Source: Equibacterium sp963662035 (GTDB taxonomy: Bacteria > Bacteroidota > Bacteroidia > Bacteroidales > UBA932). Taken from it: DNA of 64,000 bases. Below, one piece after another: positions 27,810-35,869 of this stretch. Positions within the stretch are counted from its first letter, which is position 1. Every line of letters begins with the position of its first letter. The translations under genes and the position numbers were made by a program. The stretch is taken from assembly GCA_963662035.1 (NCBI GenBank), contig CAVLDO010000007.1, positions 1-64,000 of the forward strand, given 5' to 3'. The notes under the pieces were generated by a model that saw nothing but the letters and a program-made list of their open reading frames with translations, was not told the DNA's origin and ran no database searches.

Positions 27810-28932
27810 AGAACCGTTTCATTTGCAAAGGGTTGAAATCGGGGGCAAAATTATCAAAAATTTCATCTTCGGCCTCTTTGAGCGCAGCTCTCTCTTTTCT
27901 AATGGCATTAAAGTCGACATAGCGCACTCCATCGCCTAAATCTATAGAGAATACCTTTTTTTTACGCTCAAGAGCGCGGCTGCAGGCCACAGCAAGGCCT
28001 TTTTCTCCCGCAGTCAACTCGGATGGAATCAGATCCCCTGCCGCAACTTTTGAAGGAATTATCTCCGATACTGGAGGATACCCCAGCGCGCACCAGAACA
28101 CAGACAGAGATGGGTCTTCACCGGGGGCCACACCTTCAGCTATGGTCACCGAGGCGGTGGAATTGCGGGGAATGAAGTTACGGTCGGCAAAAAAGCTGAG
28201 CCCGTCACTGCAGGGGTCAAAGCCGAACTCTGACTGGTAGAAGCCTCGCGAGAGGGATTCCATAACAAAACGTACATCCACCTTGCCTCCCCCATCCAGC
28301 CTTTCATTTATAATATGTACCGCGGTTTTGTAGCGGGCATATCCCTGCCCTGTTCCTGTGCCGCTGAATGAGTAGTTGCTGCGCACAAGGTAGCCGTCGG
28401 GGGCTACTGTTGGGTCGTTAACATCGTATTTTACCCAAGAAAAGTTGTTTACCTCATAGTATGCCGCTCCTCCTCTGCCGTCAATCACCCCAAAGTTGGC
28501 TTCAAGCCCGAAAGGAGCCTTCTGCGCCGCAAGCAGATCCTCAAAGTCGGCGAGAGTGGCGCAGTTGGCCAGCGCATAGTACATCAGCAGCCCCTCTCGA
28601 TCCATAAGAGAGGCAGGGGTGTCGTCTTTCTCGCGGCGTATATTATATGAAACGGTGTTGATTATGGAGAACCCCTCGCTGTTGAGGCCGCTCCAGGCCT
28701 CCTTGGGTCCGCTTTTGCTATTGGAGAGAAATATGAAGCCGTATCTGCCGGCCTCCCCTGCCCTTACAAACTCAAGACGGTTGTCAAGAAAGCCGGTGTC
28801 GCGGTTTTTCCATATTATGGGGCGCCCGCTATTTGTGGTGCGGCCGCTGAATATGGCGGAGGTGCAGCAGAACATCTGCGAAGGCACCGCCAGCGCTGCA
28901 ATAAAAGATAATATTATGAATATACGGCGCAC
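27787..28932 (-). CDS. secreted Ntn-type linear amide C-N hydrolase (choloylglycine hydrolase/C45-like)
   Basis: The 381-residue product has a signal peptide ending at about residue 22, so Cys23 (CTSAIFSG) would be the N-terminal nucleophile of an Ntn hydrolase. Family-like features follow: GRPIIWKNRDTGF, a Gly-Leu-Asn-Glu-Gly motif in WSGLNSEGFSI, and NYSFSG. Relatives cleave linear amides such as conjugated bile salts, penicillin V or N-acyl peptides. The sequence does not decide which. It starts 5 nt after ruvB and overlaps mfd. Confidence 0.8.
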   Translation of the reverse strand: MRRIFIILSFIAALAVPSQMFCCTSAIFSGRTTNSGRPIIWKNRDTGFLDNRLEFVRAGEAGRYGFIFLSNSKSGPKEAWSGLNSEGFSIINTVSYNIRREKDDTPASLMDREGLLMYYALANCATLADFEDLLAAQKAPFGLEANFGVIDGRGGAAYYEVNNFSWVKYDVNDPTVAPDGYLVRSNYSFSGTGTGQGYARYKTAVHIINERLDGGGKVDVRFVMESLSRGFYQSEFGFDPCSDGLSFFADRNFIPRNSTASVTIAEGVAPGEDPSLSVFWCALGYPPVSEIIPSKVAAGDLIPSELTAGEKGLAVACSRALERKKKVFSIDLGDGVRYVDFNAIRKERAALKEAEDEIFDNFAPDFNPLQMKRFYEDIEIR

Positions 28933-28937
28933 TATCT

Positions 28938-29963
28938 CTAAAATAGTGTATTATCAGGCGCAAGGCGGCTTAGCCCAAGGTGGCTGTAGGCCAGGTCGGT
29001 GGCTTCTCGGCCCCTCGGGGTGCGGCGGATAAAGCCCTCCTTTATCAAGAACGGCTCGTAAACCTCTTCAAGTGTCCCCTGATCTTCGCTGATGGCGGTG
29101 GCGATTGTGCTGGCCCCGACAGGTCCACCATTGAACTTATCTATGATAGTGGTGAGAATCTTGTTGTCGATGGCGTCAAGCCCCCGGCGGTCTATGTTGA
29201 GGGCATTGAGGGCGTAGCGGGTGATATCGAGGTCTATGCTGCCGTTGCCCTTTACCTGTGCAAAGTCCCTCACGCGGCGCAGCAGGTTGTTGGCTATACG
29301 GGGCGTGCCACGGCTGCGCATCGCTATTTCGGTGGCTGCATCATCGTCTATTCCTATTTTTAGAATGGAGGAACTGCGCTTTACGATGTTGCTAAGCACG
29401 GGGTAGTCGTAATATTCGAGATGCTCCTGAATGCCGAAGCGGGCCCTGAGCGGAGAGGTGAGCAGACCGCTGCGGGTGGTGGCACCTATAAGGGTAAAGG
29501 GATTGAGTGAAATCTGCACGCTTCGCGCACCCGGCCCCTTGTCTATCATAATGTCTATGACATAATCTTCCATAGCGGAGTAGAGATACTCCTCAACAAC
29601 AGGACTCAGGCGGTGAATCTCGTCTATGAAAAGCACGTCGCCGGGTTCAAGGCTGGTGAGCAGCCCCGCGAGATCGCCAGGCTTGTCAAGCACAGGTCCG
29701 GAGGTGATTTTCATATTTACCCCGAGTTCGTTGGCCACAATGTGGGCCAGAGTGGTCTTGCCAAGGCCCGGAGGGCCGTGAAAAAGTATGTGATCAAGTG
29801 ATTCGCCGCGAATTATTGCGGCCTTTACATATATTCTGAGCTTTTCTATTATGTCGCTCTGGCCGCTGAAGTCGGTGAACTGCCCCGGGCGGATTTTATT
29901 TTCGAAATCGGAATCCTTTCCCGCGAGTTCTTCGCGCTCTTTGTATGAAACTTTTTCACTCAT
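28938..29963 (-). CDS. ruvB: Holliday junction branch-migration ATPase RuvB
   Basis: The 341-residue product is the motor of the RuvAB complex. Walker A GPPGLGKTT and Walker B DEIHRLS are present, followed by the sensor GATTRSG and the C-terminal winged helix with RRTPRGREAT. RuvA is encoded separately at 42.2 kb. ruvB is first in a probable operon running to lptC. Confidence 0.97.
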   Translation of the reverse strand: MSEKVSYKEREELAGKDSDFENKIRPGQFTDFSGQSDIIEKLRIYVKAAIIRGESLDHILFHGPPGLGKTTLAHIVANELGVNMKITSGPVLDKPGDLAGLLTSLEPGDVLFIDEIHRLSPVVEEYLYSAMEDYVIDIMIDKGPGARSVQISLNPFTLIGATTRSGLLTSPLRARFGIQEHLEYYDYPVLSNIVKRSSSILKIGIDDDAATEIAMRSRGTPRIANNLLRRVRDFAQVKGNGSIDLDITRYALNALNIDRRGLDAIDNKILTTIIDKFNGGPVGASTIATAISEDQGTLEEVYEPFLIKEGFIRRTPRGREATDLAYSHLGLSRLAPDNTLF

Positions 29964-29967
29964 AGAA

Positions 29968-29975
29968 CAAAGATA
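29968..29975 (-). promoter_or_regulatory. -7 element directly before ruvB
   Basis: TATCTTTG on the minus strand lies 4 nt before the ruvB ATG, predicting a leaderless or nearly leaderless message. No clear -33 partner is seen. Confidence 0.45.
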
Positions 29976-30010
29976 AAAGAAATTTAAAAATCTCTCTTGC
30001 CTCTAAAATC

Positions 30011-30196
30011 TATCTGTTGATAATGTTGATAACTTTTTAAAATATGCTTTTAAGAGCATATAGAGCCGATTTTTTTTAAATTAATATGTTATAAATTTTG
30101 TTGAAAACTATTGAAAAGATGTCAAAAAATCTTTTTCTGTTAAAATGTTGGCGAGTTATCATCGGTTATCAACATATTTTCACAATTTATCAACTC
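30011..30196. other. A+T-rich intergenic element with DnaA-box-like 9-mers (possible replication origin)
   Basis: The 303-nt gap between ruvB and the sdhB-like gene is very A+T-rich in an otherwise G+C-rich window. TGTTGATAA occurs twice in direct contact (30015-30023, 30024-30032). Its reverse complement TTATCAACA is at 30166-30174, and TTATCAACT is at 30187-30195. A looser TTATCATCG is at 30156. The 9-mer differs at one position from the classic DnaA box TTATCCACA. Boxes thus flank about 130 nt of T/A-rich DNA that could unwind. No gene fits here. Origin function is inference. Confidence 0.4.
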
Positions 30197-30204
30197 TAAA
30201 ATAA

Positions 30205-30245
30205 AAACTGCCCCTCGTTTATCAACGGGGAGCAGCTTTTATTTT
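30205..30245 (-). terminator. terminator of the sdhA-sdhB operon
   Basis: A 12-bp imperfect stem (CTGCTCCCCGTT against AACGAGGGGCAG) is followed on the minus strand by TTTTTATTTT. It lies just past the sdhB-like stop codon. Confidence 0.8.
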
Positions 30246-30266
30246 ATAATAGGTGTATTGCTAATG

Positions 30267-31052
30267 CTACTCGCTGAGCTTGGCATTGAGGAATTCCCTG
30301 TTGAGACGGGCGATGTGGCTCACCGTGATTCCTTTGGGGCACTCCATTTCGCAGGCGCGGGTGTTGGTGCAGCCGCCGAATCCCAGGGCGTCCATAGTGT
30401 CCACCATAGCCTTTGCGCGGCGTTTGGCCTCTACCTTACCCTGAGGCAGCAGAGCCAGAGAGCTTACGCGGGCAGCTACAAACAACATTGCAGAGCCGTT
30501 TTTGCATGTTGCGGCGCAGCACCCGCAGCCGATGCAGGCCGCAGCGTCCATACTCTCATCGGCAGCCTCTTTTCTGATGGGGATGGCGTTTGCATCGGGC
30601 ACACCGCCGGTGTTCACCGACACGAAGCCGCCTGCCTGGAGAATTTTATCGTATGCACGGCGGTCAACCACGAGATCCTTGATGATGGGGAAACCTTTTG
30701 CACGCCAGGGCTCGATGGTGATGGTGCTGCCGTCCTTGAATTTGCGCATATAAAGCTGGCAGGTGGTTACACCGCTCTCGGGACCGTGTCCGCGGCCGTT
30801 GATATACAGAGAGCAGGCACCGCAGATGCCCTCGCGGCAGTCGTGGTCAAAGCTTACGGGACCGCTGTGCTCCCCTTTGCAACCCTTGTCGAAAGATACG
30901 GGATCTATCTTTTCATTTACAAGCTGCTCGTTTAAAATATCCATCATCTCGAGAAAGGATGTATCGGGGCTGATGCCGTCAACATTGTATGTCTCAAAAT
31001 GACCCTGGGCTTTGGCGTTCTCCTGACGCCATATCTTAAGTGTGAATTTCAT
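30267..31052 (-). CDS. sdhB: succinate dehydrogenase/fumarate reductase iron-sulfur subunit
   Basis: The 261-residue product carries electrons between the flavoprotein and the membrane quinone site. The [2Fe-2S] ligands are in CREGICGAC (C72, C77, C80) and C98. The ferredoxin-like part has CIGCGCC (C173-C179), C183 and TRACEMECPKGI for the [4Fe-4S] and [3Fe-4S] centres. In Bacteroidales this enzyme usually works as a fumarate reductase in anaerobic respiration; direction cannot be read from the sequence. It follows the flavoprotein gene by 8 nt. Confidence 0.95.
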   Translation of the reverse strand: MKFTLKIWRQENAKAQGHFETYNVDGISPDTSFLEMMDILNEQLVNEKIDPVSFDKGCKGEHSGPVSFDHDCREGICGACSLYINGRGHGPESGVTTCQLYMRKFKDGSTITIEPWRAKGFPIIKDLVVDRRAYDKILQAGGFVSVNTGGVPDANAIPIRKEAADESMDAAACIGCGCCAATCKNGSAMLFVAARVSSLALLPQGKVEAKRRAKAMVDTMDALGFGGCTNTRACEMECPKGITVSHIARLNREFLNAKLSE

Positions 31053-31060
31053 ACTCTTCC

Positions 31061-33001
31061 TTAGTCTTTATAGTTGCGGGTTGCCACTTTGCAATATTCG
31101 AATTTAAGAGGCTCCTTGTGGAGTTCGGGCTCGCTTTCGCCCTTGTATTCCCAAGCCGCCACATACATATAGTTCTCGTCGTCGCGCTTGGTCTCGCCCT
31201 CTTCTGTCTGCATCTCCTCGCGGAAGTGTCCGCCGCAGGATTCGCGTCTGTTGAGAGCGTCGGTAGCCATAAGTTCGCCGATTTCAAGGAAGTCAGCCAG
31301 GCGCAGAGCCTTCTCGAGTTCCTGGTTGAAGACCTCTTTCTTGCCGGCCACATATACGTTGCTCCAGAATTCCTTCTTGAGAGCGCGAATCTTGCTGATG
31401 GCTGTCTTCAGCCCCTCTTCGTTGCGGGCCATTCCGACATATTCCCACATAATGTGGCCCAGCTCCTTGTGGATGCTGTCCACGGTGCGTTTGCCCTTGA
31501 TTGAGAAGAGTCTGTCGATTTTCTCCTGAACTTTCTTCTCCGCCTCGGCAAATGCGGGGTGGTTGGTGTCGGTCTTGGGATCTTTGAATTTGGATGACAG
31601 ATAGTCGCCGATGGTGTAAGGAAGTATGAAATAGCCGTCGGCAAGACCCTGCATAAGTGCGGATGCTCCCAAACGGTTTCCGCCGTGGTCGCTGAAGTTA
31701 GCTTCGCCGATTGCGTAGAGACCGGGGATGGTGGTCTGCAGGTTGTAGTCAACCCAAAGGCCGCCCATTGTGTAGTGGATGGCGGGGAATATCATCATAG
31801 GCTCCTTGTAGGGGTCCACATCGTTGATTTCCTCATACATCTGGAACAGGTTGCCGTATTTTTCCTCGATATATTTCTTGCCTTTCTGCTCCATGCAGGT
31901 CTTGAAGTCAAGGAACACCGCCAGGCCCTGCTCGTTCACGCCGTAGCCGGCGTCGCAGCGCTCTTTGGCTGCACGGGATGCCACATCGCGGGGCACAAGG
32001 TTGCCGAATGCGGGATAGCGGCGCTCCAGATAGTAGTCGCGGTCTTCTTCGGCAATGTCGCTGGGACGTTTGGTCCCCTTGCGGATTGCCATCACATCCT
32101 CTTTCTTCTTGGGAACCCAGATGCGGCCGTCGTTGCGCAGAGACTCGCTCATCAGGGTCAGTTTGCTCTGCTGGTCGCCGTGCACGGGGATGCAGGTGGG
32201 GTGAATCTGGGCAAAGCAGGGGTTTGCGAAGAAAGCGCCCTTCTTGTAGCACTGCCATGCGGCGCTGCCGTTGGAGTTCATAGCATTGGTGGAGAGGAAG
32301 TATGTGTTGCCGTATCCGCCGCTGGCCACAACCACTGCGTGAGCGCCGAAGCGCTGGATTTCGCCGGTGGTGAGGTCACGCGCTATGATGCCTTTGGCCT
32401 CGCCACCGATAAGCACGAGGTCGAGCATTTCGTGACGGGGATAACTCTTGACAGTACCTTTTGCCACCTGACGGTTGAGGGCGGCATAAGCTCCCAGCAG
32501 CAGCTGCTGACCGGTTTGACCGCGGGCGTAGAACGTACGCGAAACCTGCGCGCCGCCGAAAGAGCGGTTGTCAAGCAGTCCGCCGTAATCGCGTGCAAAG
32601 GGGACACCCTGAGCCACGCACTGGTCGATGATGTTGCCGCTGACCTCCGCCAGACGGTAAACATTGGCCTCGCGGCTGCGGTAGTCACCGCCTTTGATGG
32701 TGTCGTAGAAGAGGCGGAATACCGAGTCGTTATCGTTCTGGTAGTTCTTTGCAGCATTGATGCCGCCCTGTGCTGCGATGGAGTGCGCACGGCGGGGAGA
32801 ATCGCTGATGCAGAAGATCTTAACGTTGTAGCCAAGCTCTCCAAGAGTAGCCGCAGCAGAGGCTCCGGCCAGACCTGTACCGATCACGATGATTTCCATC
32901 TTTTTCTTGTTGGCGGGGCTCACTACCTTGATGTGAGCCTTATGGTTGGTCCATTTATCGGCCAACGGCCCTTCGGGAACTTTGGAAATTAGTTCTGTCA
33001 T
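31061..33001 (-). CDS. sdhA: succinate dehydrogenase/fumarate reductase flavoprotein subunit
   Basis: The 646-residue product has the FAD-binding GTGLAGASAAA (residues 41-51) and RAHSIAAQGG, whose His73 is the expected covalent FAD attachment. It also has SHGG-type substrate residues in FSDHGGNRLGA. Catalysis interconverts succinate and fumarate. In this group a cytochrome b subunit gene usually lies just upstream. Here the upstream 86 nt are non-coding and the next gene is an unrelated hydrolase on the other strand. A minus-strand TATATTTG at 33041-33034 may be its promoter. Confidence 0.95.
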   Translation of the reverse strand: MTELISKVPEGPLADKWTNHKAHIKVVSPANKKKMEIIVIGTGLAGASAAATLGELGYNVKIFCISDSPRRAHSIAAQGGINAAKNYQNDNDSVFRLFYDTIKGGDYRSREANVYRLAEVSGNIIDQCVAQGVPFARDYGGLLDNRSFGGAQVSRTFYARGQTGQQLLLGAYAALNRQVAKGTVKSYPRHEMLDLVLIGGEAKGIIARDLTTGEIQRFGAHAVVVASGGYGNTYFLSTNAMNSNGSAAWQCYKKGAFFANPCFAQIHPTCIPVHGDQQSKLTLMSESLRNDGRIWVPKKKEDVMAIRKGTKRPSDIAEEDRDYYLERRYPAFGNLVPRDVASRAAKERCDAGYGVNEQGLAVFLDFKTCMEQKGKKYIEEKYGNLFQMYEEINDVDPYKEPMMIFPAIHYTMGGLWVDYNLQTTIPGLYAIGEANFSDHGGNRLGASALMQGLADGYFILPYTIGDYLSSKFKDPKTDTNHPAFAEAEKKVQEKIDRLFSIKGKRTVDSIHKELGHIMWEYVGMARNEEGLKTAISKIRALKKEFWSNVYVAGKKEVFNQELEKALRLADFLEIGELMATDALNRRESCGGHFREEMQTEEGETKRDDENYMYVAAWEYKGESEPELHKEPLKFEYCKVATRNYKD

Positions 33002-33087
33002 TAGAATTATAGTGTTAGTTATTAAGCTGTCTGCAAATATAATTCAAATAATTTATACCTTTACTCACCATTATCATATTTCTTTAA

Positions 33088-33891
33088 ATGGAGTTTTTTT
33101 CACTGGCCGGCAACATCGCCGCACACATAGAGGATTCGGGCAGCGGCAGCTCCACTATCTTGCTGCTGCACGGCTATATGGAGACAATGTACATCTGGGA
33201 GGATGTTTTTGAAGAGCTTTGCGGAGCCGGGTACAGAGTCATAAGGATGGATCTTCCCGGGCACGGCCTCACCTGCACCGCTCCGGTGGACTCTATGGAA
33301 CTTATGGCCACAGTGGCCAAGGGGGTGCTGGATGTATGCAAGGTAGAGAAGGCCACGGTGGTGGGCCATTCGATGGGGGGATTTGTGGCAATAAACTGCT
33401 GCAGGATGTTTCCGGAGCGTTTTTGCGGCCTGGTGCTGCTCAACAGCCACCCTTATGCCGACACTCCGGAGCAGAAATTGCAGCGGCGCAGGGAGATAGA
33501 TATTATCGAAAGCGGCCATCTGCTCTCTCTGGCCGAACTCTCGATACCAAGAACCTTTAATGAAGGCAATCTGCGCCCTTTGGACGAGAAAATCCGCGAA
33601 ACTGTGGAACTGTGCGAGACCCACGACCCCGCCGGCATTGTGGCGGGCATCAAGGGTATGGAAGAGCGGAGCGATACCAGCGCCTTTCTTGAGAAATGCA
33701 GGATACCCAAACTGGCCATTTGCGGCGACAGCGACTTTTTGGTGACACCTGCAGTGCGCGAGCGCCTTGCCTCAGACTGCCCGTCACTTCCGCTGGAAGT
33801 GCTGCCTGAGTGCGGACACAACGCCTTTTTGGAGGCTCCTGAGCGCACAATGGAGTTGTTGAGGGGCCTTCTTACCAGAGAAAATTGTTGA
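33088..33891 (+). CDS. alpha/beta hydrolase
   Basis: The 267-residue product has the alpha/beta-hydrolase pattern: the oxyanion-region HGYMET, then DLPGHG (residues 55-60), and the nucleophile elbow GHSMGG with Ser95. An acidic residue follows in CGDSDFLV, and a late His in ECGHNAF. No signal peptide is seen. Substrate is unknown; esterases and C-C hydrolases share this layout. Its 3' end overlaps the convergent hflX gene by 20 nt. Confidence 0.9.
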   Translation: MEFFSLAGNIAAHIEDSGSGSSTILLLHGYMETMYIWEDVFEELCGAGYRVIRMDLPGHGLTCTAPVDSMELMATVAKGVLDVCKVEKATVVGHSMGGFVAINCCRMFPERFCGLVLLNSHPYADTPEQKLQRRREIDIIESGHLLSLAELSIPRTFNEGNLRPLDEKIRETVELCETHDPAGIVAGIKGMEERSDTSAFLEKCRIPKLAICGDSDFLVTPAVRERLASDCPSLPLEVLPECGHNAFLEAPERTMELLRGLLTRENC

Positions 33892-35035
33892 ACGGATAGC
33901 GGCCGGCGTGGATTTCGGCCACCATCTTGTACAGGTCGGAGCGCATTTTCTCCAGACCTGTCCTTTCACGCGCACTTATAAATATACAGGGGGTGTTCTC
34001 GCGTGCCATCCAGCTGTTTTTAATCTCCTCCACCGTGCGGTTGCGGTCGGTTTTGGCATCTATGGAGAATTCGTCGTAGAACTCCGGCGTGTAGGCGTCT
34101 ATCTTGTTGAACACCATATACACCGGCTTGTCGCCGGCGCCTATGTCTTTTAAGGTCTGGTTCACCACCTTTATCTGGTCTTCGAAGTTGGGGTGGGAGA
34201 TGTCCACCACGTGCATCAGGATGTCGGCCTCGCGCACCTCGTCGAGCGTGCTCTTGAATGCCTCTATAAGCTGTGTGGGGAGCTTTCTGATGAATCCGAC
34301 CGTGTCGCTCAGCAGAAAAGGGACATTCTCCAGCACCACCTTGCGCACAGTGGTGTCAAGGGTGGCGAAGAGCTTGTTTTCGGCAAAAACGTCGCTCTTG
34401 GAGAGCAGGTTCATAATGGTGCTCTTGCCCACATTGGTGTATCCTACCAGCGAAATGCGCACCAGCGAGCCGCGGTTGCCCCTCTGCGAGGCCATCTGGC
34501 GGTCAATTTTTTTTAGCTGCTCCTTAAGCAGCGAGATGCGGCTCAGCACAATGCGGCGGTCTGTCTCAAGCTGGCTCTCACCCGGGCCTCTCATATTGAT
34601 GCCGCCCCTCTGCCTCTCGAGGTGGGTCCACATACCGGTCAGGCGGGGCAGGAGATATTGATATTGTGCAAGTTCCACCTGCGTCTTGGCATACGCCGTG
34701 CGGGCGCGGGAGGCGAATATGTCCAATATCAGGCCGGTGCGGTCTATCACGCTGCAGTGAGTCTCCTTCTCTATGTTGCGCATCTGGGTTGGGCTGAGCT
34801 CATCGTCGAATATCACATAGTCGATGGCGTTTTCTTCCACATATGCCTTGACTTCGGCAAGTTTGCCGCTGCCGAAGTAGGTGCCGGAATAGGGGTGGTC
34901 CAGCCTTTGCACAAACCGTTTGCGCACCTCAATGTCAGCCGTCCTGGCCAGAAAGTCAAGTTCGTCGAGATATTCTTCGCTCTGCCTTGTCTGGTTTTTG
35001 TCCCTGATTACCGTGGCTATCACTGCACTTTCCAT
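33872..35035 (-). CDS. hflX: ribosome-associated GTPase HflX
   Basis: The product starting at the ATG at 35035 (MESAVIATVIRDKN) has 387 residues. An ATG at 35074 would add 13 residues but would lie inside the upstream terminator hairpin, so I prefer the later start. The N-terminal HflX domain is followed by the glycine-rich RGGINMRGPGE and the G domain with GYTNVGKST, DTVGFIRKLP and NKID. HflX binds the 50S subunit and rescues stalled ribosomes. Confidence 0.94.
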   Translation of the reverse strand: MESAVIATVIRDKNQTRQSEEYLDELDFLARTADIEVRKRFVQRLDHPYSGTYFGSGKLAEVKAYVEENAIDYVIFDDELSPTQMRNIEKETHCSVIDRTGLILDIFASRARTAYAKTQVELAQYQYLLPRLTGMWTHLERQRGGINMRGPGESQLETDRRIVLSRISLLKEQLKKIDRQMASQRGNRGSLVRISLVGYTNVGKSTIMNLLSKSDVFAENKLFATLDTTVRKVVLENVPFLLSDTVGFIRKLPTQLIEAFKSTLDEVREADILMHVVDISHPNFEDQIKVVNQTLKDIGAGDKPVYMVFNKIDAYTPEFYDEFSIDAKTDRNRTVEEIKNSWMARENTPCIFISARERTGLEKMRSDLYKMVAEIHAGRYPFNNFLW

Positions 35036-35054
35036 CTGCAAGCTGTTTTTAAAG

Positions 35055-35092
35055 TAAAAAAGAGGCGGCCGCATCTGTGGGGCCGCCTCTCT
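35055..35092 (-). terminator. terminator of the tonB-like gene
   Basis: AGAGGCGGCC and GGCCGCCTCT form a perfect 10-bp stem with a 10-nt loop, followed by TTTTTTACTTT on the minus strand. Confidence 0.88.
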
Positions 35093-35113
35093 ATGTTGTT
35101 TGACAATATCCTG

Positions 35114-35803
35114 TTATTTGAGCTGGAAGATAACGGGGAAGGTGTAGGTGACCTTGACCGCACGGTCGCGCTGCTTGCCGGGAGTCCACTTGGGGGAGCT
35201 GGAAACAACCCTGACGGCCTCCTTGTCCAAGGAGGGGTCGACGCCGCGGAGCACCTTGACATCCTTTACGCTGCCGTCGGTGTTAACGGTGAACTGCAGG
35301 GTAACTCGACCCTGGATACCGTTTTCCTTGGCAATGTCGGGATAGGAAAGGTTCTTGTTCACCCATTTGGAGAATTCGTTGGCGTCACCGCCGTTGAAAA
35401 GGGGTTTCTGCTCCACCAGAGCGAAGGGGATTGCCTCTTCTTCAACCGATTCCTCACCGACTTCGTAGCCGTAGTCGTTCATATCGACGCCGAGATCCTC
35501 GCTGTCCTCGAAGGAGAACATCTCCTCGTCCACCTTGATGTCGTCGTCAACGATGTCGATGGCATCGGAGAGGATGGGAATCGTGGGCATCGAAGGGCGG
35601 GCGATCTGCTCCTCTTCGGTGATAGGGATTATCTCTTCCTCTGCTGCGATAACCTCCTGAGTGGTAAGGTCCATCGTCTTAACTTCGCCCGATTTCCACT
35701 CGAAGGCAACCAGCACGATGATAAGGGTGATTATGAGCCCTATTTCCAGAAAGAAGGTCGAACTTTTGGTAAGATCGGCTTTGGGTGATTTTTTGACTTC
35801 CAT
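35114..35803 (-). CDS. TonB-family energy transducer protein
   Basis: The 229-residue product has a short basic cytoplasmic start, one membrane helix (about residues 20-36) and a periplasmic linker. The C-terminal TonB domain spans about residues 140-229, with YPDIAKENGIQGRVTLQF and VTYTFPVIFQLK. It should transmit proton-motive force from ExbBD to outer-membrane receptors. The linker is acidic (runs such as AAEEEIIPITEEEQ and DSEDLGVDMND) rather than the Pro/Lys-rich form of E. coli TonB. It stands alone with its own promoter and terminator. Confidence 0.9.
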   Translation of the reverse strand: MEVKKSPKADLTKSSTFFLEIGLIITLIIVLVAFEWKSGEVKTMDLTTQEVIAAEEEIIPITEEEQIARPSMPTIPILSDAIDIVDDDIKVDEEMFSFEDSEDLGVDMNDYGYEVGEESVEEEAIPFALVEQKPLFNGGDANEFSKWVNKNLSYPDIAKENGIQGRVTLQFTVNTDGSVKDVKVLRGVDPSLDKEAVRVVSSSPKWTPGKQRDRAVKVTYTFPVIFQLK

Positions 35804-35824
35804 AATGCGTTATTCTTCAACTCT

Positions 35825-35855
35825 CAAAAGTAGGGAGAATAATTTATTTGTCAAA
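35825..35855 (-). promoter_or_regulatory. promoter of the tonB-like gene
   Basis: On the minus strand TTTG (35855-35852) and TACTTTTG (35832-35825) are 19 nt apart, matching the Bacteroidota consensus. It lies between the mdh stop codon and the tonB-like start. Confidence 0.75.
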
Positions 35856-35869
35856 ATATTGTTGAAAAA

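Noticed and set aside
33002..33087. Hidden small cytochrome b subunit gene upstream of the sdhA-like gene
   Set aside because: Only 86 nt are available and they contain promoter-like A+T-rich sequence, far too short for a five-helix protein.
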